This document shows, piece by piece, positions 57,389-64,000 of a stretch of 64,000 bases of DNA (the first letter of the stretch is position 1; every line of letters starts with the position of its first letter). Under the pieces are notes generated by a model that was not told the DNA's origin, searched no databases, and worked only from the letters and a program-made list of their open reading frames with translations. The translations under genes were made by a program, and so were the position numbers. Source of the stretch: Mycobacterium attenuatum (lineage in GTDB: Bacteria > Actinomycetota > Actinomycetes > Mycobacteriales > Mycobacteriaceae); the NCBI RefSeq assembly GCF_900566085.1, contig NZ_UPHT01000032.1:1-64000 (forward strand). Direction: 5' to 3'.

Positions 57389-58276
57389 CTAGCCGGTCCG
57401 CAGCATCTCGATCACCGCGCTGAAGTCCAAGGCGTTGTGGGAGACGTCGGACGCGATGAACTCGGCATAAATTTCGGCGGCGTGCCGGCCCAGCGGTGCC
57501 GCGGACCCCGTAGCCCGCACCGCGTCCATCGCCAAGCCCAGGTCCTTGTTCATCAAGGCGGTCGCGAAACCCGGCTTGAAATCGTTGTTGGCCGGCGACG
57601 TCGGCACCGGGCCGGGCACCGGGCAATTGGTGTGCACCGCCCAGCAGTTGCCGGTCGCTCCGGTGATGACGTCGAACAGCGACTGGGCCGACAGCCCGAG
57701 CTTCTCGGCAAGCACGAACGCCTCGCCGATCGCGATCTGCTGCACGGCCAGGACCATGTTGTTGCACAGCTTGGCCGCCTGGCCCGCGCCGGCCGCACCG
57801 CAGTGAATGATCTTGCCCGCCATGGGTTCCAGCACGGGGCGGGCCCGCTCCAAGACGTCCGCGTCGCCGCCGACCATGAACGCCAGCGTCCCGGCCGCGG
57901 CACCCTTGACACCGCCGGACACCGGCGCGTCGAGTTGGGCCAGACCGCGCGATGCGGCCAGCTCATGCACCTCGCGGGCGTCGCTGACCGAGATCGTTGA
58001 GCTGTCGATGAGCAGCGCACCCGGTCGTGCGGCGGGCAGCACCTCGGCGTAGCAGCGCTTGACCACCTCACCGGTGGGCAGCATGGTGATCACGACGTCG
58101 GCCTCGGAAACCGCGCCGGCTGGGCTGTCGACCACCGCGCAGCCGCTTGATGCCGCCGCTGCCGCCGCTGCGGGTGCCGGGTCGTAGGCACGCACAATGT
58201 GGCCGGCGGCAACCAGATTCGCCGACATGGGCGCGCCCATGTTGCCCAGTCCCAAGAACGCGATCGTCGTTGTCAC
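57389..58276 (-). CDS. mmsB: 3-hydroxyisobutyrate dehydrogenase
   Basis: A 295-aa beta-hydroxyacid dehydrogenase of valine degradation, oxidising 3-hydroxyisobutyrate to methylmalonate semialdehyde. The NAD motif is IAFLGLGNMGAPMSANLV, substrate Ser/Gly are in DAPVSGGVKGA, and catalytic Lys is in GQAAKLCNNMVLAV. GTG 58276 was chosen; the long upstream frame overlaps fadE9. Last gene of the leftward operon. Confidence 0.93.
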   Translation of the reverse strand: MTTTIAFLGLGNMGAPMSANLVAAGHIVRAYDPAPAAAAAAASSGCAVVDSPAGAVSEADVVITMLPTGEVVKRCYAEVLPAARPGALLIDSSTISVSDAREVHELAASRGLAQLDAPVSGGVKGAAAGTLAFMVGGDADVLERARPVLEPMAGKIIHCGAAGAGQAAKLCNNMVLAVQQIAIGEAFVLAEKLGLSAQSLFDVITGATGNCWAVHTNCPVPGPVPTSPANNDFKPGFATALMNKDLGLAMDAVRATGSAAPLGRHAAEIYAEFIASDVSHNALDFSAVIEMLRTG

Positions 58277-58295
58277 GTGTGTCACCTGGTGGAGC

Positions 58296-59456
58296 CTAAA
58301 CGGTGGTTCGGAACCGCGCAGCCTCGGCCCGGCCGATGACCACCCGCATGATTTCGTTAGTTCCTTCCAGAATGCGATGCACCCGCAGGTCGCGCACGAT
58401 CTTCTCCAGGCCGTACTCGCGCAGGTAGCCGTACCCGCCGTGCAGTTGCAGCGCTTTGTCGGCGACCTCGAAGCAGGTGTCGGTGACATAGCGCTTGGCC
58501 ATGGCGCACAGTTCGACCTTGGTGGAGGCGTTGTCGTCGAGCGCACTCGCAGCCCGCCACAACAACATTCGCGAGGTTTCCAGTCCGGTGGCCATATCGG
58601 CCAGGGTGAACCGGACGGTAGGTTCGTCGAGCAGGCTGGCCCCGAACGCGTGTCGCTCCCGAACATAGGCGCCGGCCTTGTCGAAGGCGGCCTGCGCGCC
58701 GCCCAGCGAACACGCCGCGATGTTGAGCCGGCCGCCGTTGAGACCGTTCATCGCGATGCCGAAACCGGCGCCCTCGCCGTCGACGCCGCCCAGCATGGCG
58801 TCGGTGGGCACCCGGACGCCGTCCAGGATCACCTGGGCGGTCGGTTGGGCGTGCCAGCCCATCTTCTCTTCCGGAGCGCCGAAACTCAGTCCAGCAGTTC
58901 CCTTTTCGACCACGAAGGCCGAGATGCCGCGCGGTCCGTCGGCGCCGGTGCGGGCCATCACCACGTATACATCCGAGGCTCCCGCGCCGGAAATGAACTG
59001 CTTGACGCCGTCGAGCACGTAGTCTGAACCGTGCTTGACCGCGCGGGTGCTCAGCGCACTGGCGTCCGATCCGGCGTCGGGCTCGGTCAGGCAGTAGCTG
59101 GCGATGACATCCATGGTGGCCAGCCGGGGAATCCAGTCCTTGCGCTGCTCGGCGGTGCCGAAGCTGTCGATCATCCAGGCGCACATGTTGTGGATGGACA
59201 AGAACGCGGCGGTGACGGGGTCGGCGAGGGCCAACTGCTCGAAGATGCGCACCCCGTCGAGCCGGCGCAGCCCGCTGCCCCCCACGTCGTCGCGGCAGTA
59301 GATGGCGGCCATCCCGAGTTCGGCGGCCTCACGTAGCACGTCCACCGGGAAGTGGTTGCTGACGTCCCATTCCAGAGCGTATGGGGCAATGCGCTTCTCG
59401 GCGAAGGCGGCCGCCGTCTCGGTGATCACCCGCTCGTCGTCGTCGAGGGCAAACAT
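58296..59456 (-). CDS. fadE9: Acyl-CoA dehydrogenase (isobutyryl-CoA type)
   Basis: A 386-aa FAD enzyme. It has ASYCLTEPDAGSDASALSTR, FISGAGASDVYVVMARTG, KMGWHAQPTAQVILDGVRV and the catalytic-Glu region VHRILEGTNEIMRVVIGR. Between mmsA and mmsB it most likely oxidises isobutyryl-CoA in the valine route. It is 13 bp after mmsA. Confidence 0.92.
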   Translation of the reverse strand: MFALDDDERVITETAAAFAEKRIAPYALEWDVSNHFPVDVLREAAELGMAAIYCRDDVGGSGLRRLDGVRIFEQLALADPVTAAFLSIHNMCAWMIDSFGTAEQRKDWIPRLATMDVIASYCLTEPDAGSDASALSTRAVKHGSDYVLDGVKQFISGAGASDVYVVMARTGADGPRGISAFVVEKGTAGLSFGAPEEKMGWHAQPTAQVILDGVRVPTDAMLGGVDGEGAGFGIAMNGLNGGRLNIAACSLGGAQAAFDKAGAYVRERHAFGASLLDEPTVRFTLADMATGLETSRMLLWRAASALDDNASTKVELCAMAKRYVTDTCFEVADKALQLHGGYGYLREYGLEKIVRDLRVHRILEGTNEIMRVVIGRAEAARFRTTV

Positions 59457-59469
59457 GGGTGCCTACCGC

Positions 59470-60990
59470 CTACTGCATCGTCGGGATGACGAACTCGGCA
59501 CCGTCTTTGATGCCCGACGGCCAGCGCGAGGTGACGGTCTTGACCTTGGTGTAGAACTGGATCGACGTCGGCCCGTGCTGGTTGAGATCGCCGAAACCAG
59601 AGCGCTTCCAGCCGCCGAAGGTGTGATAGGCCACCGGGACCGGGATGGGGACGTTGACGCCGACCATGCCCACCTGAACCCGCGAAACGAAGTCGCGTGC
59701 GGTATCGCCGTCCCGGGTGAAGATTGCCACCCCGTTGCCGTATTCATGTTCCGAGGGCAGGCGCAGGGCATCTTCGTAGTTGTGCGCGCGGACCATGCAC
59801 AGCACCGGCCCGAAGATCTCATCGGTGTAGATTGACATGTCCGGGGTGACGTGGTCGAACAGCGTCGGCCCGATGAAGAAGCCGCCTTCCAAGTTGGCGT
59901 CACCGAAAGTCAGGTCGTCGCTGGCCCGTTCGCGGCCGTCGATGACGATCTCAGCACCGGCCTGGACACCCTGGTTGATGTAGTCGCGCACCCGGCTCAG
60001 CGCGGCCTCGGTGACCAGTGGGCCGTAGTCGGCCTTGGGGTCCAGGCTGTGACCGACGCGCAGGTTGTTGATCCGCTCGATCAGCCTGGCGCGCAACCGT
60101 TCCGCGGTCTGCTCACCGACCGGGACCGCGACGCTGATCGCCATGCAGCGTTCGCCGGCGCTGCCGTAACCGGCGCCGATCAGCGCGTCGACGGCCTGGT
60201 CGAGATCGGCGTCGGGCATCACGATCATGTGGTTCTTTGCGCCGCCGAAGCATTGCGATCGCTTCCCAGTGGCCGCGGCCCCGGAGTAGATGTACTGGGC
60301 TATGTCGGAGCTGCCGACGAAGCCGACCGCCTTGATGTCGGGGTGGTTAAGGATGGCGTCGACGGCGTCCTTGTCGCCGTGCACGACCTGGAACACACCC
60401 GAAGGCAGGCCGGCTTCGGCGAACAGTTCGGCGAGCCGTACCGGAACCGAGGGGTCACGTTCACTTGGCTTGAGCAGGAAGGCATTTCCACAGGCGAGGG
60501 CCGGACCGGCCTTCCACAGCGGGATCATCGCCGGGAAGTTGAACGGGGTGATGCCGGCGACCACGCCGAGGGGCTGGCGCAGCGAGTAGACGTCGATGCC
60601 CGGACCGGCGCCCTCGGTGTACTCGCCCTTGAGCAGATGCGGGATCCCGAGGCAGAACTCGATCACCTCGATGCCGCGCTGGATATCGCCCGCGGCGTCG
60701 GGCAGCGTCTTTCCGTGTTCGAGTGAGAGTAGTTCGGCCAGTTCATCGTTGTGGTCGTTGACCAGCTCGATGAACCGCATCAGCACCCGGGCGCGGCGTT
60801 GCGGATTCCATGCGGCCCAGCCTTTTTGGGCCTCGACGGCCGATGCCACCGCGGCGTCGACGTCGGCTTGGTCGGCCATCGGCACTTTCGCCTGGACCCT
60901 TCCGGTGTTGGGGTCGAAGACGTCGGCGGTGCGGCTGGACTGGCCGGTGGTGCGCTGGCCGTCGATGAAATGCGGAATGTGTGTGGTCAT
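59470..60990 (-). CDS. mmsA: Methylmalonate-semialdehyde dehydrogenase (acylating)
   Basis: A 506-aa aldehyde dehydrogenase producing propionyl-CoA from methylmalonate semialdehyde. It shows GITPFNFPAMIPLWKAGPAL, VGFVGSSDIAQYIY, SQCFGGAKNHMIVMPDAD and the catalytic Cys in GSAGERCMAISVAV. ATG 60990 was chosen; an in-frame extension to 61080 is without support. First gene of the mmsA-fadE9-mmsB operon. Confidence 0.94.
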   Translation of the reverse strand: MTTHIPHFIDGQRTTGQSSRTADVFDPNTGRVQAKVPMADQADVDAAVASAVEAQKGWAAWNPQRRARVLMRFIELVNDHNDELAELLSLEHGKTLPDAAGDIQRGIEVIEFCLGIPHLLKGEYTEGAGPGIDVYSLRQPLGVVAGITPFNFPAMIPLWKAGPALACGNAFLLKPSERDPSVPVRLAELFAEAGLPSGVFQVVHGDKDAVDAILNHPDIKAVGFVGSSDIAQYIYSGAAATGKRSQCFGGAKNHMIVMPDADLDQAVDALIGAGYGSAGERCMAISVAVPVGEQTAERLRARLIERINNLRVGHSLDPKADYGPLVTEAALSRVRDYINQGVQAGAEIVIDGRERASDDLTFGDANLEGGFFIGPTLFDHVTPDMSIYTDEIFGPVLCMVRAHNYEDALRLPSEHEYGNGVAIFTRDGDTARDFVSRVQVGMVGVNVPIPVPVAYHTFGGWKRSGFGDLNQHGPTSIQFYTKVKTVTSRWPSGIKDGAEFVIPTMQ

Positions 60991-61119
60991 GGCGTGTGTC
61001 CCGTAGGGGTCGTATTGCGGTGGAATATCCAGATACTTGGATATCCTAGTAAATAGTGTCCGGCGTGCGCAAGTTGTCACAAAATTGAGGTCAAAACCCG
61101 GTCAGAGCTAGGCGATTCG
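60991..61119. promoter_or_regulatory. Upstream region of the mms operon
   Basis: Contains the interrupted direct/inverted element CCAGATACTTGGATATCC at about 61028-61045, in an A/T-rich patch directly upstream of mmsA. TTGGATATCCTAGTAAATA suggests a -10-rich promoter or operator area. No regulator gene is adjacent. Confidence 0.35.
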
Positions 61120-61563
61120 CTACGTCCACCAAGTGGTGCCGGTGTCGCCGGAATTACCCGTAGGACCGCTGGGACCACCCTGACCGCCGCTGCCACCAGC
61201 CCCGGCGAAGGCATCCTGAATTTTCTTCGCGGATGCGTCGCCGCCGTTGCCGCCGGCGCCGCCACTTGCGTAGATTTCCTGGCTGTTGCCTCCGTTGCCG
61301 CCTTTGCCGCCCACGGCGGCTCCGCCATTGGTGTTGTAGGACTCTGCGGTGCCACCAATGCCGCCGTCCCCTCCGTAGCCGCCGGTCCCGCCGGTGCCGC
61401 CATAGCCGCCGTAGGCGGTGCCGCGAGTGTGGCTCGTCGCCGTTCCGCCGGATCCACCGTTTCCGGCATACATCGTGCCGGCGCCGCCGTCACCGCCCCT
61501 GCCGCCGTAGGCGTTAGTTTGGTCGCCTGCCTTGATGGGTGCGGAGCCCCAGCACAGCCCCAC
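61120..61563 (-). CDS. PGRS-like glycine-rich ORF lacking a PE domain
   Basis: A 147-codon frame rich in GGxGG units (GGRGGDGGAG, GGYGGTGGTGGYGGDGGIGG, GGKGGNGG) and ending GDTGTTWWT. It sits where M. tuberculosis carries a PE_PGRS gene after mmsA. The N-terminal PE domain (about 100 residues with Pro-Glu) is absent: the frame opens at GTG 61563 after a stop. Its 5' end overlaps the start of the divergent Rieske gene by 29 bp. Either a truncated PE_PGRS remnant or a distinct glycine-rich protein. Confidence 0.5.
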   Translation of the reverse strand: MGLCWGSAPIKAGDQTNAYGGRGGDGGAGTMYAGNGGSGGTATSHTRGTAYGGYGGTGGTGGYGGDGGIGGTAESYNTNGGAAVGGKGGNGGNSQEIYASGGAGGNGGDASAKKIQDAFAGAGGSGGQGGPSGPTGNSGDTGTTWWT

Positions 61564-62029
61564 GCGCCGTCACGTCATCATCGCCACCTCGGCCGCTGCC
61601 GCTGCCGCGGCGGCGGCGGTTGTTATCGATCGAGCCGTAATCGGCGACCAAGCCGGCGAACCCCCGGACGTCGCCGGGCAGCTCACCCCCAACGACGGAA
61701 GCTGGCAGCGGGTCGCGGTCAGCGCCGACGTGCCCGACGGCCGCATGCACCCGTTTGATCTCGGTTTAGTCAGCGGATTTGTGCGCCGCGTCGACGGCCA
61801 ACCCCAAGCCGTATCCGGCGTGTGCACCCATCAGGGATGCCGGCTGTGGTTCGACGCATCCGATGATCGGCTACGTTGCCCGTGTCACTCGACATCGTTC
61901 GCGCCGACCGGGCAGGTGCTCACCCACCAATTGCCGATGGCGCCAAAGCCATTGCCCGCATTGATGGTTCGCGAGGCCGACGGTTTCATCGACGTCTTCG
62001 CGCCGGTGCGCCGCGACCAATCCGGCTGA
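61535..62029 (+). CDS. Exported Rieske [2Fe-2S] protein
   Basis: A 164-aa protein. The cluster-binding motif is split as CTHQGC and CPCHSTSF, giving the two Cys and two His ligands. The N-terminus SPTRRHVIIATSAAAAAAA resembles a twin-arginine signal or anchor. No oxygenase or cytochrome domain is attached. It is followed by a cupredoxin and a metallophosphoesterase. ATG 61535 was chosen over TTG 61532. Confidence 0.85.
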   Translation: MGAEPQHSPTRRHVIIATSAAAAAAAAAVVIDRAVIGDQAGEPPDVAGQLTPNDGSWQRVAVSADVPDGRMHPFDLGLVSGFVRRVDGQPQAVSGVCTHQGCRLWFDASDDRLRCPCHSTSFAPTGQVLTHQLPMAPKPLPALMVREADGFIDVFAPVRRDQSG

Positions 62030-62103
62030 CCGGTGTAACCCGCCGCCGTATCCCTTCGTGACCATTGACGGGCTCTGCCCAACCAATCGATCACGGAGGT
62101 GCC

Positions 62104-62523
62104 ATGTCGCCGGTGCTACTCAGATATCACGTCGCCGCAGTGGCTTTGAGCGTGGCGCTGGCCGGGTGCGCGGGTTCGCGGCCCGTCAGTCAACCGGCGC
62201 TGACGTTCGGCTCCGCCGCGGACGCGACCCCGGGGATGTCGGCGGTGTCGGCAACACCGCCGGTGCCGGCGGCGGGCGACCAGGTCGGCATCGACGACTT
62301 CGCATTCGCCCCGGCCACCTTGACGATCCGCGTGGGCGGCACCGTCACCTGGACCAACCACGACGAAGAACCGCACACGGTCGCGGCGAGCGACGGTTCG
62401 TTTCATTCGCCCGGAATGGGTACCGGAGCCAGCTTCTCGCACACCTTCACCATGCCGGGCACCTTCGGTTACCTGTGCTCGATTCACCCGATGATGCACG
62501 GCACCGTGGTGGTGACCCGATGA
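62104..62523 (+). CDS. Cupredoxin (plastocyanin-like) lipoprotein
   Basis: A 139-aa type-1 copper protein. The signal peptide has lipobox ALAGC. The copper ligands are His in NHDEEPHTVAA and Cys/His/Met in YLCSIHPMMHG. ATG 62104 follows CACGGAGG. A one-electron carrier next to a Rieske protein suggests an exported redox pair. Confidence 0.88.
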   Translation: MSPVLLRYHVAAVALSVALAGCAGSRPVSQPALTFGSAADATPGMSAVSATPPVPAAGDQVGIDDFAFAPATLTIRVGGTVTWTNHDEEPHTVAASDGSFHSPGMGTGASFSHTFTMPGTFGYLCSIHPMMHGTVVVTR

Positions 62524-63449
62524 GCGGCGACCCACGCGCGATGAGCCGCCGCCAGCTCATCAGGCACACGGCCTGGTTCGGGGCTGCGGTCGGATTTGCC
62601 GTCTGCGGTGGCGAAGTCATCTCACACGTGGCCGGGGCGGCGGAGGCACCGTCTGCCGCCGGTCGCCCGGCACTGCGATTCGCCCAGATCAGCGACAGCC
62701 ACCTGGGCTTCGCCGACGAAGCCAACCACGACGTCGCGGCCACCTTCGGCCAGGCCATCGACCGGATCAACAATCTGGGCTACACACCGGATTTCGTCAT
62801 CCACACCGGCGACCTCACCCACCTGTCCACCCCCGACCAGTTCGATCAAGTGAAGCAGATGGTGACCGGCCTGAGGACATCGCATGTGTTCACCGTTCCC
62901 GGCGAGCACGACTCGATCGACGATGCCGGACAAAAGTACCGCAACGCCTTCGGTGCGGGAACCCGTGGCGACGGCTGGTACAGCTTCGACATCGCGGGTG
63001 TCCACGTATTCGCCCTGGTCAATACGCTGAATATGGACAAGCTCGGGCATCTGGGCGTCGAACAACTGGAGTTCATCGAGAAGGACGTCGCGCGGCTGTC
63101 GAGCGATACGCCGATCATTGTGATGAGCCACATCCCGTTGTTCGCTATGTATCCGGACTGGGGCTGGGCAACCGACGACGCGGCAAGGGCTTTGGGCTAC
63201 CTGCGCCGGTTCTCGTCAGTCACGTGTCTGAATGGTCATGTCCACCAATTATTTTCCAAGACCGAAGGCAACGTGACGTTTTACAGCGGTACGACGACGG
63301 CCTACCCGCTGCCGCGTCCGGGGGACGGACCGACGCCCAAGCCGGTCACGTTGCCGGCAAGACAGCTCGGTGCCGTGCTCGGCATCCGCGAGGTGAGCTA
63401 TACCCGCGCACAGCATCCGCTGGCCTTGAAGGAGCGCAGCCTGCAATGA
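62520..63449 (+). CDS. Exported calcineurin-like metallophosphoesterase
   Basis: A 309-aa protein with a likely twin-arginine signal (MSRRQLIRHTAWFGAAVGFA near residues 8-27). Metal-site motifs are RFAQISDSHLG (D-x-H), VIHTGDLTHL (GD), VFTVPGEHDS (GNHD variant with Glu for Asn), MSHIPLF and LNGHVHQLFS. ATG 62520 overlaps the cupredoxin stop. The change of GNHD to GEHD is unusual. The substrate is unknown. Confidence 0.88.
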   Translation: MSGDPRAMSRRQLIRHTAWFGAAVGFAVCGGEVISHVAGAAEAPSAAGRPALRFAQISDSHLGFADEANHDVAATFGQAIDRINNLGYTPDFVIHTGDLTHLSTPDQFDQVKQMVTGLRTSHVFTVPGEHDSIDDAGQKYRNAFGAGTRGDGWYSFDIAGVHVFALVNTLNMDKLGHLGVEQLEFIEKDVARLSSDTPIIVMSHIPLFAMYPDWGWATDDAARALGYLRRFSSVTCLNGHVHQLFSKTEGNVTFYSGTTTAYPLPRPGDGPTPKPVTLPARQLGAVLGIREVSYTRAQHPLALKERSLQ

Positions 63450-64000
63450 CGTGGACGCAGCGGGTGCTTCGGCTTTTCCGAGCGTGGCTGGGATCCCGCA
63501 CCGCACGCGGGGTTGACTGTGGGCGCCGAACTGGTGACGGTGGCGCTGTGGGTCGCCGTCGTGGTGACCCGCCGCAAAACGTCACGGAGGTTGTAGCGCA
63601 GCGCCTCATAAGTATCAGCGCGAGCATGTTGCCGGCTTCGAGCAGCGTGCTTGTCCCTGCGCAAGCGCGCTTTGCAACCCATCGCAGGCTTTTCCACCAG
63701 GAACCAGCTCAACGCGGCTACCGGCAGGGTGGCCAGTGTCGCAATGCCCCACAACGCAATTGGGTTCATGCTTTCCAGCCCGCCGATGATCAGCAGCCGC
63801 TGAATGGGGAACGCGAAAATATACACTCCATATGACAGATCCGTGCGCAAGGAAAAGCGTCGGTTGCTGATCAGGGCACCCGAAACGATGATGGCGTAGG
63901 CCAGCGGGACCGCGGCGATCACCCGATAGTTGGGCAACAGACCGCCGACGAGCACGATGCCCACGCTAAGCGCGACCAGCGACCACCGTGCGGGCGTTAC
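63398..64000 (-). CDS. Acyltransferase 3 (OafA-type) C-terminal part, cut by window edge
   Basis: The frame runs open to position 64000, so the gene begins beyond the window. It has membrane segments LSVGIVLVGGLLPNYRVI-like, PLAYAIIVSGALI and WGIATLATLPVAALSWFLVE, with TDLSYGVYIFAFPIQ and the terminal VEKP typical of peptidoglycan/sugar O-acetyltransferases. After VEKPAMG about 100 polar residues follow. That tail overlaps the convergent phosphoesterase by 52 bp, so its end may be elongated by a lost stop. Confidence 0.75.
   Translation of the reverse strand, partial: VTPARWSLVALSVGIVLVGGLLPNYRVIAAVPLAYAIIVSGALISNRRFSLRTDLSYGVYIFAFPIQRLLIIGGLESMNPIALWGIATLATLPVAALSWFLVEKPAMGCKARLRRDKHAARSRQHARADTYEALRYNLRDVLRRVTTTATHSATVTSSAPTVNPACGAGSQPRSEKPKHPLRPRHCRLRSFKASGCCARV

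Overview
The window is high-GC DNA from a slow-growing Mycobacterium. Gene order across most of it follows the M. tuberculosis Rv0690c-Rv0753c stretch: the mycofactocin locus, the S10 and spc ribosomal-protein operons split by atsA and its sulfatase activator, sppA, fucA-serA2-xylB, secY-adk-mapA, sigL-rslA and the mmsB-fadE9-mmsA valine operon. The species cannot be named from the sequence alone. Several blocks look added to that backbone, and they hold the most unusual content.

Layout. 1-2850: a compact minus-strand peptide-biosynthesis locus. It has two homologous 30-residue precursor-like peptides, a YcaO enzyme and an Irp3-type thiazolinyl imide reductase; I think this is the best candidate for an undescribed system. 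2882-4530: a DUF2332 gene and mftR. 4631-11104: mftA-B-C-D-E-F-G. 11108-13452: a divergent MFS exporter/TetR pair with a clear operator-like dyad. 13494-14326: an unknown gene and the S10 upstream region. 14327-20048: the S10 operon (rpsJ to rpsQ). 20303-22455: a 59-codon small ORF, a methyltransferase and a P450, possibly a second peptide-modifying unit. 22561-28543: atsA, an LpqN-like lipoprotein, formylglycine-generating enzyme and two tandem DUF4436 membrane proteins. 28544-29127: a non-coding stretch with a possible VapC relic and a likely spc promoter. 29128-33274: the spc operon (rplN to rplO). 33343-37021: an F420/FMN luciferase-like oxidoreductase, sppA and a TIGR00027 methyltransferase. 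37145-41667: a methyltransferase/SDR region with a frameshifted alcohol dehydrogenase, a second methyltransferase, a 52-codon gene and an AraC regulator. 41720-47468: fucA, serA2, xylB, a GNAT protein and two more TIGR00027 methyltransferases. 47693-51807: secY, adk, mapA, sigL, rslA. 51859-56258: a four-gene inserted operon (ThDP enzyme, SRPBCC protein, KAS III-like protein, PLP aminotransferase) that looks like a small-molecule pathway. 56306-60990: MarR, a DinB-like protein and the mms operon. 61120-64000: a PE-less PGRS-like ORF, an exported Rieske/cupredoxin/metallophosphoesterase cassette and a truncated acyltransferase.

How the parts fit. The mycofactocin genes form a complete set: precursor, chaperone, radical-SAM enzyme, peptidase, oxidative deaminase, glycosyltransferase and GMC redox partner. 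The YcaO locus next to it has the minimal logic of azoline formation on a single conserved Cys followed by hydride reduction. Sulfatase and FGE are an enzyme-activator pair. The mms genes complete the lower valine/propionate route. Functions are inferred from motifs and remembered family features; no database search was run.
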